Below are positions 1-6,121 of a stretch of DNA of 11,838 nucleotides, in pieces. The stretch lies in contig PCVT01000144.1 of NCBI GenBank assembly GCA_002787075.1, positions 1 to 11,838 on the forward strand, read 5' to 3'. Below the pieces are notes generated by a model. The model searched no databases. It worked only from the letters and a program-made list of their open reading frames with translations, and was not told the DNA's origin. Both the position numbers and the translations under genes were made by a program. Numbering within the stretch: the first letter of the stretch is position 1; each line of letters opens with the position of its first letter. This stretch comes from Parcubacteria group bacterium CG11_big_fil_rev_8_21_14_0_20_41_14 (GTDB lineage Bacteria; Patescibacteriota; Patescibacteriia; UBA2169).

Positions 1-348
1 TGGATTGGTTTTTATTTCAAAGTCCTGATAAATTCCTTGCTTGTGAAGCGAGAATTCAGTGCGAGGGAGGGCAATATCATATATTTCGTTTCTAGGTTTT
101 CCGATTTCATTGAATTTCCAGACCCCGAATTTTCTGCCCGCGAATATCACTCTGCCAGAGCGGGCCAGGAATTCTTCCAGATCATCTCCAGAAACATTGC
201 GCACCAGCAGGTCTATGTCAGTTATTTTTTTGTTTAGCAGAATGTCGCGAATAGCGCCTCCAACCAGAAAAATTTCAGCTTTTGGAAATTCTTTTAAAAG
301 CGAGGATAAAGTCGGAAAAGCCGTGATTTTTGGGAATATTGGATTCAT
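1..348 (-). CDS. CCA-adding enzyme / poly(A) polymerase-type nucleotidyltransferase, N-terminal part
   Basis: The minus strand is open from an ATG at 348-346 to the window edge, giving 116 residues of the class II nucleotidyltransferase head domain. Seen directly: VGGAIRD at residues 29-35 (nucleotide-binding GG-x-x-RD), the metal-binding pair in TDIDLLV (D44, D46), and a YDIALPRTE segment (D91-E98) matching the third acid and R-x-E of the family. Members either add or repair the tRNA 3' CCA or polyadenylate RNA, using CTP and ATP or ATP alone; the head domain alone does not separate these. The C-terminal domains lie outside the window. The start was chosen because the domain begins right after it and no earlier in-frame ATG exists. 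The gene is divergent from the tRNA next to it, whose own CCA is encoded, so a repair role would suffice for that tRNA. Confidence 0.85.
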   Translation of the reverse strand, partial: MNPIFPKITAFPTLSSLLKEFPKAEIFLVGGAIRDILLNKKITDIDLLVRNVSGDDLEEFLARSGRVIFAGRKFGVWKFNEIGKPRNEIYDIALPRTEFSLHKQGIYQDFEIKTNP

Positions 349-354
349 GGATGT

Positions 355-363
355 ATTATACCA
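355..363 (-). promoter_or_regulatory. Extended -10 promoter of the nucleotidyltransferase gene
   Basis: On the minus strand the sequence reads TGGTATAAT, a perfect extended -10, with only 6 nt between it and the ATG. There is no good -35 at the expected place. Transcription would be expected to start at or beside the start codon, so the mRNA may be leaderless. Confidence 0.5.
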
Positions 364-376
364 CAAACTTAAATTT

Positions 377-398
377 CTCCCCCTTTATTAAGGGGGAG
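377..398. repeat. Palindromic C/G-run hairpin (9-bp stem, 4-nt loop)
   Basis: Positions 377-385 (CTCCCCCTT) pair perfectly with 390-398 (AAGGGGGAG) around the loop TATT. A further GGGGG run follows at 403-407. It lies between the divergent nucleotidyltransferase and tRNA genes. There is no T-run directly after it on either strand, so it is not a textbook terminator. Such CCCCCTTTATTAAGGGGG palindromes are, as far as I recall, dispersed intergenic repeats in many uncultured bacteria; copy number here is not testable. Confidence 0.6.
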
Positions 399-460
399 TT
401 AGAGGGGGTATCAGCATAGGGAATAAGATTTACGAATAATAATTGATTTTTTAGTGAATT

Positions 461-469
461 TGTTATATG
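461..469 (+). promoter_or_regulatory. Candidate tRNA promoter (extended -10)
   Basis: TGTTATATG fits TGnTATAAT with one mismatch and lies 15 nt before the mature tRNA 5' end. A TTGATT at 443-448 could serve as -35, though the 15-bp spacing is short. This is weaker than the other promoters in the window. Confidence 0.35.
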
Positions 470-484
470 TTTTATGCAGTACAA

Positions 485-561
485 GGGCCCGTAGCTCAGC
501 TGGTTAGAGCGCCACTCTTATAAGGTGGATGTCGATGGTTCGAGCCCATCCGGGCCTACCA
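485..561 (+). tRNA. tRNA-Ile, anticodon UAU (reads AUA), CCA encoded
   Basis: A full cloverleaf can be drawn. Acceptor 485-491 pairs with 551-557 (first pair G-U). D stem 494-497/507-510. Anticodon stem 512-516/524-528 (last pair U-G) around the seven-base loop CTTATAA at 517-523. Variable loop 529-533. T stem 534-538/546-550 with loop TTCGAGC. Discriminator A558 and CCA at 559-561. U33 is 518, so the anticodon is 519-521, TAT. The body resembles bacterial tRNA-Ile(GAU) with G34 changed to U. Most bacteria read AUA with a CAU tRNA modified to lysidine by TilS, so a genomically encoded UAU is unusual. AUA codons are frequent in the neighbouring genes. Confidence 0.92.
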
Positions 562-594
562 AGGTTTATTAATTTGTTTTGATATTTTAAATTT

Positions 595-1709
595 ATGAAA
601 ATTAGAAATATTCTTATTTTTTTGTAGTTGGATTTGTTTTTATATGTGCTCTTGGTTTTATATATGGTTATTTTTTGATTGAATCATCACAAGAACCATA
701 CACTAAAGAAAATGGGGGTATTTATTTTTACGGTAATCGTATTGAATCCGAAGTTACAAAGGCTGATTATGAAACCTTTGAATTTCTGGGAGGTGTTTCT
801 AATGATATGTCTAATAAAGAATGTAAGTTTGATGATTATACTGGCGTTTATGCAAAAGATAAAAATCACGCATTCTACAATAGAGGCATTATCCAGGATG
901 CTGATGTGGAAAGTTTTAAATATATTGATGGATACTATGCTCAAGATAAAAATGCAGTATACTATAGTGGTCGAAGACTAGAAGACGCTGATTATAATTC
1001 ATTAGAGATTGTAAATGGTGGATTTTGGTGCCAATTTCTTAAAGATAAGCAATTCGTTTTTTATAATGAGACGAAATTAACAAATCTTGATTCAAAAACA
1101 GTAAGAATAGATTTTCCATATATTATAGATAAAAATGGTGTATATTATGTTTCTGAAGAAAGTCCCCAGGATAATATAATTTTTAAAAAAGTCCTATCAG
1201 CTGATATTAATACATTTGTTTCTTTTGGAGATTATTATATTTCGAAAGAAGATGCTTATGCGGAGGATAAAAATAACGTGTATTGGAATGATGAGATTAT
1301 AGTTGGTGCAGATCCAAATTCATTTAGTATTTTTGATAATGTTTCTTGTGACGTTTTTCGGGCAAAAGATCAGCATTCCGTCTATGTTAATGGACAGCAG
1401 ATCAAGGGATCAGACGGCCAGACCTACAAATTTCTTACTTGTGATTACGCAAAAGATGCTCAGAATGCTTATTACCGAGATGACGTTATTCTTGATGCTT
1501 ATTCTGACACTTTTCAATCATTAGATGGTCTATACGCCAAAGATAAAAATAATGTATACTGGGCTGGAAAACCGATTAAAGATGCTGACCCAGAGACATT
1601 TATTACGTGCTATCGCTCCAAAGCTCAGGCGCGTGATAAAAATAGATTTTATAATGGCAGTTTAGTTGTTGATCTTTTATTGGATACTGAATGTAATCAA
1701 TTAAATTGA
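595..1709 (+). CDS. Membrane-anchored DKNYY-repeat protein, N-terminus separated by an apparent 1-nt frameshift
   Basis: The main frame (from about 606 to the TGA at 1707-1709) encodes at least nine copies of a DKNYY-type motif about 30 residues apart: DKNHAFY, DKNAVYY, DKQFVFY, DKNGVYY, DKNNVYW, DQHSVYV, DAQNAYY, DKNNVYW and DKNRFY. Many are followed by a 'DADxxxF' segment. The DKNYY family is a predicted extracytoplasmic repeat of unknown function. This frame has no ATG before the repeats, only a TTG at 675. The ATG at 595 opens MKIRNILIF and then meets TAG directly after a T7 run (617-623). One extra T would join it to VVGFVFICALGFIYGYF, a clear membrane anchor, giving a 371-residue protein. 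I therefore read it as one gene, frameshifted or phase-variable, or an assembly error. It starts 33 nt after the tRNA. No ligand or partner can be named. Confidence 0.75.
617..623 (+). repeat. T7 homopolymer at the frame junction of the DKNYY gene
   Basis: Seven Ts lie exactly where the start-codon frame and the membrane-anchor frame meet. T8 would restore one continuous reading frame; T7 gives a 10-codon peptide ending in TAG. Confidence 0.8.
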
Positions 1710-1819
1710 TATCCAATTCCCAGTTTTTTAAAACATGCAAGGTTTTCGAGATTCTGTAGATCCACCCTAATAGCATGGTAAATATATACGAGTTCGGAAA
1801 ACAGGTAATCAACCCTACC

Positions 1820-1851
1820 AAAAACGGCTCACTCGTGTGGGCCGTTTTTTT
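1820..1851. terminator. Intrinsic terminator; left copy of the island-flanking inverted repeat
   Basis: A5 + CGGCTCAC (1820-1832) pairs with GTGGGCCG + T5 (1837-1849) around loop TCGT, one G-T pair included; the T-run continues to 1851. The A-run/T-run symmetry makes it potentially bidirectional. It would stop transcription leaving the DKNYY gene. The 29 nt at 1821-1849 recur inverted at 6101-6129 with two differences. Confidence 0.85.
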
Positions 1852-1888
1852 GATGTTTCCCATTTCTTAGGATACAGGATTAACATGG

Positions 1889-1908
1889 TGCAAAACTTTT
1901 CTTTTGCA
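1889..1908. promoter_or_regulatory. Perfect dyad upstream of the regulator promoter (candidate operator)
   Basis: TGCAAAA-n6-TTTTGCA, 7-bp arms, centred about 46 bp upstream of the -35. A second dyad, TCCTT-n4-AAGGA, follows at 1911-1924. TGTCAAG (1916-1922) is the inverse of CTTGACA (1944-1950), which overlaps the -35. Any of these could bind the regulator itself; binding is inference only. Confidence 0.35.
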
Positions 1909-1944
1909 TATCCTTTGTCAAGGACTTGTCGGTTTGAAATAAAC

Positions 1945-1972
1945 TTGACATCCTCATTGAAATTGCTATAAT
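1945..1972 (+). promoter_or_regulatory. Sigma-70 promoter of the LexA-like gene
   Basis: TTGACA (1945-1950), 16-bp spacer, TATAAT (1967-1972) with an extended TG two bases before the -10. Both hexamers are consensus. The start point would be near 1979, leaving a leader of only about 8 nt before the ATG at 1988 and no room for a Shine-Dalgarno. Confidence 0.85.
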
Positions 1973-1987
1973 ATCATTATTAAAACT

Positions 1988-2629
1988 ATGCTACACCAAA
2001 TACAATCAAAACTTTTGGAAATAACGCCAAAGATCAATGTTAAAACCGGCAGTTTGCGGCAAATCGGCCGGCTTATTGATGTGCATCATCCGCAGAAAGT
2101 GGCGCATCATTTGGAACAGCTGGAGAAAAAGGGATTTATCAAAATAGATCATAAAACCGGCGAAGTAAAACGTATAAAGAAAGGAACAGCCCCAAAGAGC
2201 AACTTTGTCATCATCCCTATAGTCGGAGCCGCCAACTGCGGAGAAGCAAATATTTTTGCGGATGAATGCCTTGAAGGGTATCTTAAAATATCCAAAACAA
2301 TCCTGAATAAAGAACAGGGCATATTTGCCATAAAAGCAAGAGGCAATTCAATGAATAAGGCAAAAATTCACAATAGCAGAATAGAAGATGGGGATTATGT
2401 GGTTATTGATCGAGAACATGGAGTACCGAAATCTGGAGACTATGTTCTATCAATAATAGACGATATGGCAAACATCAAAAAATTCGTCCACAATAAAAAT
2501 GGAACAATATCATTAGTATCAGAGTCAACCGAAAGGCACCCTATGATCGTAATCCACCAAAATGATAATTTCATGATAAATGGCATTGTGCGAGAAGTAA
2601 TAAAAAAGCCCGCGGTTTCGTGGGCGTAA
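1988..2629 (+). CDS. LexA-like self-cleaving repressor (winged helix + S24 peptidase)
   Basis: 213 residues. An N-terminal winged helix (about 5-62) contains LRQIGRLIDVHHPQKVAHHL followed by LEQLEKKGFI. A C-terminal S24/LexA domain follows: IPIVGAANCGEA with the predicted cleavage bond C84-G85 (Cys-Gly as in UmuD, Ala-Gly in most LexA), nucleophile S121 in ARGNSMNKA, and the general-base lysine K164 in ANIKKF. The S-K interval is a few residues longer than in E. coli LexA because of an insertion after the serine. LexA-type proteins repress promoters and cleave themselves when RecA filaments form. Here the protein directly precedes a restriction-modification operon, 63 nt away, so it may control that operon or be its damage sensor; this is inference. 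The last codons run through a hairpin. It could instead be the general SOS repressor of this genome. Confidence 0.85.
   Translation: MLHQIQSKLLEITPKINVKTGSLRQIGRLIDVHHPQKVAHHLEQLEKKGFIKIDHKTGEVKRIKKGTAPKSNFVIIPIVGAANCGEANIFADECLEGYLKISKTILNKEQGIFAIKARGNSMNKAKIHNSRIEDGDYVVIDREHGVPKSGDYVLSIIDDMANIKKFVHNKNGTISLVSESTERHPMIVIHQNDNFMINGIVREVIKKPAVSWA
2608..2625 (-). terminator. Hairpin at the regulator's 3' end, a terminator only when read on the minus strand
   Basis: GCCCGCG (2608-2614) pairs with CGTGGGC (2619-2625) around loop GTTT. On the plus strand no T-run follows. On the minus strand the stem is followed directly by six Ts (2602-2607 complement), which is a textbook terminator, yet no minus-strand gene precedes it. 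The final codons of the LexA-like gene lie in it. Confidence 0.55.
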
Positions 2630-2641
2630 TAAGTTGAAAAA

Positions 2642-2670
2642 TTGAATATTTACTTAAATAATGAGATAAT
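2642..2670 (+). promoter_or_regulatory. Candidate promoter of the R-M operon
   Basis: TTGAAT (2642-2647), 17-bp spacer, GATAAT (2665-2670). It lies in the 63-nt gap after the regulator and would give a leader of about 16 nt. No Shine-Dalgarno precedes the methyltransferase ATG. Confidence 0.55.
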
Positions 2671-2692
2671 AAAATAAATACAAATATTAAAT

Positions 2693-3685
2693 ATGAAATT
2701 TAACTATATAGATTTATTTTGCGGAGCAGGGGGTCTTTCCCTTGGTTTTGACAATGCAGGGTTTGAAAATATTTTTTCTCTAGATATTGAAGATAGTTTT
2801 TGCAGAACATATAGAAAGAATTTTCCAAAACACAACTTAATAGAAAAAGATATAAAGAAGCTGTCAAAGGAAGAAATATCTAAAATTGTCGGGAACAAAA
2901 AAGTTAATGTTGTTATTGGAGGTCCTCCTTGCCAGGGCTTCAGCATTGCTGGAAATATCGGCAGAAAATTTATTAATGATCCGAGAAATAATTTATTTAA
3001 AGAATTTGTTAGGATTGTTGAAATTGTGCGGCCTGAATATTTTATTATGGAGAATGTCGCACGCCTATATACTCATAATAACGGAAAGACAAGAGAAGAC
3101 ATCATATCAAGATTTAATAAAATAGGATACAATGTTATATGCAAAATTTTAAATTCCGCGGATTACGGAGTTCCTCAAATTAGAAAAAGAGTCATTTTTA
3201 TTGGATCTAGCAAAACACAGAACTTGCTTTTCCCAGAAAAGAACATAGATAGCTATGTGGCAGTCAAAAGCGCAATTAACGACTTGCCTGGTTTGAAGTC
3301 AGGGGATAAGTCAAACATTCCAAATCATAACGCAATGGATCATTCTGAACAAATGCTTGCTAAGATGTCTTTTGTTTCAGATGGCGGCAATAGATATAAA
3401 ATACCAGAAGCAATAAGGCCAAAATCAGGCGATATCAGGAAGTACATCAGATATGATAGTAGCAAGCCCTCAATAACTATTACAGGAGATATGAGAAAAG
3501 TATTTCACTATTCTCAGAATAGGGCATTAACAGTAAGAGAATTAGCTAGATTGCAGTCATTTCCTGATAGTTTTATTTTTGATGGAACAAGTATTTCACA
3601 GCAGCAGCAAGTGGGCAATTCTGTTCCTCCTTTAATGGCTGAAGCAATCGCAGATGTTGTAAAAATAATGATCAATAATAAATAA
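2693..3685 (+). CDS. DNA (cytosine-5-)-methyltransferase of the R-M system
   Basis: 330 residues with the C5-methyltransferase motifs in canonical order: I (DLFCGAGGLSLGF, 7-19), IV with the catalytic cysteine C80 in GGPPCQGFS, VI (ENV, 121-123 region), VIII (DYGVPQIRKRVIFIG, 157-171), IX (RALTVRELARLQSFPDSF, from 277) and X (QQVGNSVPPLMAEA, from 306). It transfers a methyl group from S-adenosylmethionine to carbon 5 of cytosine in its target. The target-recognition segment between VIII and IX (about 172-276) is short, and its specificity cannot be read from sequence. First gene of a plus-strand series: 19 nt to the adenine methyltransferase, then the nuclease. It is more AT-rich than infB or clpP, consistent with horizontal acquisition. 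Confidence 0.95.
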   Translation: MKFNYIDLFCGAGGLSLGFDNAGFENIFSLDIEDSFCRTYRKNFPKHNLIEKDIKKLSKEEISKIVGNKKVNVVIGGPPCQGFSIAGNIGRKFINDPRNNLFKEFVRIVEIVRPEYFIMENVARLYTHNNGKTREDIISRFNKIGYNVICKILNSADYGVPQIRKRVIFIGSSKTQNLLFPEKNIDSYVAVKSAINDLPGLKSGDKSNIPNHNAMDHSEQMLAKMSFVSDGGNRYKIPEAIRPKSGDIRKYIRYDSSKPSITITGDMRKVFHYSQNRALTVRELARLQSFPDSFIFDGTSISQQQQVGNSVPPLMAEAIADVVKIMINNK

Positions 3686-3704
3686 AAATCGCAAAAACAA
3701 TATT

Positions 3705-4709
3705 ATGTTTCCGAAAGTTAATTTTATAGGCAACAAAGAAAAGATTGCTGATTGGATTTCCGAATATTTTCCAAAGGACGCTCAATCTATTTTTGATGCT
3801 TTTTCAGGCGGAGGATCTGTAAGCTTCCAAGCCAAAAAAATGAAATTAAAAGTTATAAGCAATGACATATTAACTATAAATTACATACTAGCAAAAGCAT
3901 TAATTGAAAATAATAATGAAATATTAGATGAATCAGATATAGACACGATATTTGAAGGGAATCCTATAAAAGGATTCATGTATAAAAATTATTCAAATAA
4001 ATTTTTTTTTCCAGAAGAATGCATGGAGCTGGATTTGTACAGAAAAAATATAGATAAATTATTCTCTGAATATAAAAAAGCAATAGCTCTTGCATTAATG
4101 AGGCGTTCAATGATACGAAAAATGCCATATTCAAGATTCAATATAACATGGGAGAAGGTATGTCAATTAAGAGATGAAGAATATAGCTATCAAAAATACA
4201 AAAGAAAGCGGGCATACCATAATAATACTTTTAAATATCATTTTTTAAAAAATTTAGAAGATTATAATAGCGCCATATTTGATAATGGTTGTAATAATAT
4301 TGCATACAATGATGATGTATTTAATTTGTTGAACAAAATAAAGGCAGATATAATATATTTGGATCCGCCGTATGCAGGAACCATGAATAATTATTTTAGT
4401 TTTTACGGTCTTATTGATGAGTATGTTAAATGTAAGAAAAAAAATCCATTTGAAAATAATTTCACAGACAAGAATTCAGTTTTATTGCTGTTTGATAAAT
4501 TGTTTTCAAATTTATCAAATTATAGATATTGGTTATTAAGCTACAATAATAATTCATATCCGCCTAAAGATGAATTATTTAAAATTATTAATAAATATTC
4601 CAATAATATTAAAATAATTGAAAAGCAGCATGATTATAAAATTACAGGCAAAGAAAAAAAGAAGCAGAATAAAGAGTATTTATTCGTGGTTCAAAACGAA
4701 AAATATTAA
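3705..4709 (+). CDS. D12-class DNA N6-adenine methyltransferase
   Basis: 334 residues. An N-terminal FIGNK motif (7-11) is followed by the SAM-binding FDAFSGGGSVS (30-40), an NDI acid-type motif near 53-55, and the catalytic DPPY at 220-223 (YLDPPYAGTMNNY). The order, SAM site first and DPPY later, is that of the D12/Dam-like alpha class, which methylates the exocyclic N6 of adenine. The long, lysine/aromatic-rich segment between them (about 85-190) is the likely target-recognition region. It lies between the cytosine methyltransferase and the HNH nuclease, 10 nt before the latter, and has no Shine-Dalgarno. This is the most AT-rich part of the window (16 G+C in the 60 bases at 4021-4080). 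The pairing with an m5C enzyme suggests an asymmetric recognition site with different bases modified on the two strands. Confidence 0.92.
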   Translation: MFPKVNFIGNKEKIADWISEYFPKDAQSIFDAFSGGGSVSFQAKKMKLKVISNDILTINYILAKALIENNNEILDESDIDTIFEGNPIKGFMYKNYSNKFFFPEECMELDLYRKNIDKLFSEYKKAIALALMRRSMIRKMPYSRFNITWEKVCQLRDEEYSYQKYKRKRAYHNNTFKYHFLKNLEDYNSAIFDNGCNNIAYNDDVFNLLNKIKADIIYLDPPYAGTMNNYFSFYGLIDEYVKCKKKNPFENNFTDKNSVLLLFDKLFSNLSNYRYWLLSYNNNSYPPKDELFKIINKYSNNIKIIEKQHDYKITGKEKKKQNKEYLFVVQNEKY

Positions 4710-4719
4710 TTCATTTTTT

Positions 4720-5793
4720 ATGAAAAAGAAAATTACAACAGATCAGCATTATGAAGACTATTGGAAATTTACGCTTGAATACACAGATTTAAACGGCAAG
4801 AACTTTATAAATACATTAAAAGTTATTGTTGATTTTATAGACAAGCATTGTTCGGAAATATATTCAGGAGAAAAATACAAAAATTTACAGGAGGAAGTTT
4901 ACATCCTGTCTCCAAAGAAGGATATGGGTTCAGTTCGAAAGAGCATTAATCAATTCGTAAAACTGGGCTTTGTCAATTCCGAATTAAAGTCATATCATAA
5001 AAGTACAAAAGATTTTTTAGAAGCTAAGACAGACACAGAAAGAGAGTCAGTTTTTTCAAAAATATTGTACACAAACTCAAGCTTTAATCGTTCCATTACA
5101 AAAGATTCAAAACAAAAAGAAGTCAATTTTTTGATTAGGACGCTGGAAGAGAATAAAAAACTCCACAAAGAAGACATTGTGGCCCTTATGACTAAGGACA
5201 TTTCGAAGATTAGTAAGGGATATTTGTCTGAAGAGGAATTAAAAGAAGCAAAGTATAATGCGGAAAAAAGCGGTTTTATAAAAAGAAAGTACAATCAAGT
5301 CGGCTATTTATGGAATATTTTAAGCAAATTAGATGATTTAGACATAGTAGATAATTATCTGTATTTTAAAGAAGACGCGCCTGCTATTTTGGTAGATGAT
5401 TCAAGGATTCAAAAAGGAATAAGAGACGCGTACTTGCATAGAATTTATAAGAATCAACTGCAAGAAGAGTCATACAAAAAGTTGGGAGACGTAAAATGCA
5501 TGCTAGAAAAATTATCATATCCTTCGTTGGTTGCGAGTCATATAGTTCCATTTATTAGTGCTTCTAGCGATGATAAGTATAATTCAAATAATGGCTTGCT
5601 GTTGAGTAGAAATATGGATCTATTGTTTGATCAAGGTTATATATCTTTTAAAGAGAGTGGTATAATAATTTTATCAGACAGGATTACTACTGAATTAAAA
5701 GTGCATCTTAATAAGTACTCTTTAGATAGCATGTTTATAAATGATAAAAGAAAAACATATATGAATTATCATAGAAATAATGTTTTTAAATAA
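4720..5793 (+). CDS. HNH restriction endonuclease (HNH_2-type) of the R-M system
   Basis: 357 residues from the ATG at 4720; the frame is open further upstream but only inside the preceding gene. The C-terminal third holds the HNH_2-type core: ASHIVPF with H274, NSNNGLLLSRNMDLLFDQG (289-307; N291 and the FD pair) and the typical ISFKESGIIILSD strand (308-320). These are the beta-beta-alpha-metal nuclease residues, H274 being the likely general base. The N-terminal 260 residues are helical and charged without a motif I recognise, and probably read the target or form the dimer. Position right behind two methyltransferases makes it the cognate nuclease. Eco31I-type type IIS enzymes are a known precedent for one HNH nuclease with separate A and C methyltransferases, but similarity to them was not tested. 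Confidence 0.85.
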   Translation: MKKKITTDQHYEDYWKFTLEYTDLNGKNFINTLKVIVDFIDKHCSEIYSGEKYKNLQEEVYILSPKKDMGSVRKSINQFVKLGFVNSELKSYHKSTKDFLEAKTDTERESVFSKILYTNSSFNRSITKDSKQKEVNFLIRTLEENKKLHKEDIVALMTKDISKISKGYLSEEELKEAKYNAEKSGFIKRKYNQVGYLWNILSKLDDLDIVDNYLYFKEDAPAILVDDSRIQKGIRDAYLHRIYKNQLQEESYKKLGDVKCMLEKLSYPSLVASHIVPFISASSDDKYNSNNGLLLSRNMDLLFDQGYISFKESGIIILSDRITTELKVHLNKYSLDSMFINDKRKTYMNYHRNNVFK

Positions 5794-5800
5794 ATTTTAT

Positions 5801-6121
5801 ATGCATCCAATAATCTATATAATAATCGGAATCATTATCGGTTTTGTAACTGTCAGAATTTTTGGGAGCAAGAAAGCAGATGGAATCGGGAAAATCAGCC
5901 AAGAACGCACAAGCGTAAAAGAAGAGAATAAGGACAAGATAGTCGCATATCTAAAAGAGCAAGGCAAAGCTCGTAATAACGACATAGAGAAGCTTTTAGG
6001 CGTATCTGACACCACAGTAACGCGATATCTTGATGAATTAGAAAAAGAGGGCATTGTGGAGCAAATCGGCAGTATTGGAAGAGGAGTTGAATATATAATC
6101 AAAAATGGCTCACACGAGTGA
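5801..6121 (+). CDS. Membrane-anchored winged-helix protein at the end of the R-M operon
   Basis: 106 residues from the ATG at 5801, 7 nt after the nuclease stop. An ATG-less extension to 5780 would overlap the nuclease gene and is less likely. Residues 3-20 (PIIYIIIGIIIGFVTVRI) form one membrane segment. A lysine/glutamate linker follows, then a winged helix: ENKDKIVAYLKEQGKARNND, IEKLLGVSDTTVTRYLDELEKEGIVEQIG and a basic/aromatic wing. The recognition-helix type, VSDTTVTRYLDELEKEG, is MarR/ArsR-like. The likely topology is a short anchor with the DNA-binding domain in the cytoplasm. The stop codon lies inside the downstream terminator. Role unknown: it may control the R-M genes, tether their DNA to the membrane, or be a passenger. 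Such TM-wHTH proteins also occur elsewhere in CPR genomes as far as I recall. Confidence 0.75.
   Translation: MHPIIYIIIGIIIGFVTVRIFGSKKADGIGKISQERTSVKEENKDKIVAYLKEQGKARNNDIEKLLGVSDTTVTRYLDELEKEGIVEQIGSIGRGVEYIIKNGSHE

Larger units (their letters stand above)
1710..1987. other. Intergenic region before the island regulator
   Basis: 278 nt without a convincing gene. It holds the left boundary hairpin/terminator (1820-1851), two dyads (1889-1908 and 1911-1924) and the regulator's promoter (1945-1972). A 31-codon ATG frame at 1775-1870 runs through the terminator and has no ribosome-binding site or recognisable product; it may be the 3' remnant of an older gene. Confidence 0.6.

Noticed and set aside
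59..391. Plus-strand 110-residue open frame across the left edge
   Set aside because: It is antisense to the nucleotidyltransferase head domain, whose motifs are clear on the minus strand.
485..561. tRNA as attachment site of the island
   Set aside because: The tRNA 3' end is not repeated near 1821 or 6129, and the DKNYY gene lies between the tRNA and the island.
1603..1863. 86-residue minus-strand frame over the DKNYY 3' end and terminator
   Set aside because: Antisense to a repeat protein with clear motifs and ends inside a hairpin; no start signals.
1775..1870. 31-codon plus-strand frame running through the left terminator
   Set aside because: No promoter, ribosome-binding site or recognisable sequence; its end is the terminator and T-run. 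At most a gene remnant.
4618..4719. N-terminal extension of the HNH nuclease from a TTG
   Set aside because: It lies inside the adenine methyltransferase in another frame; the ATG at 4720 starts just after that gene's stop.
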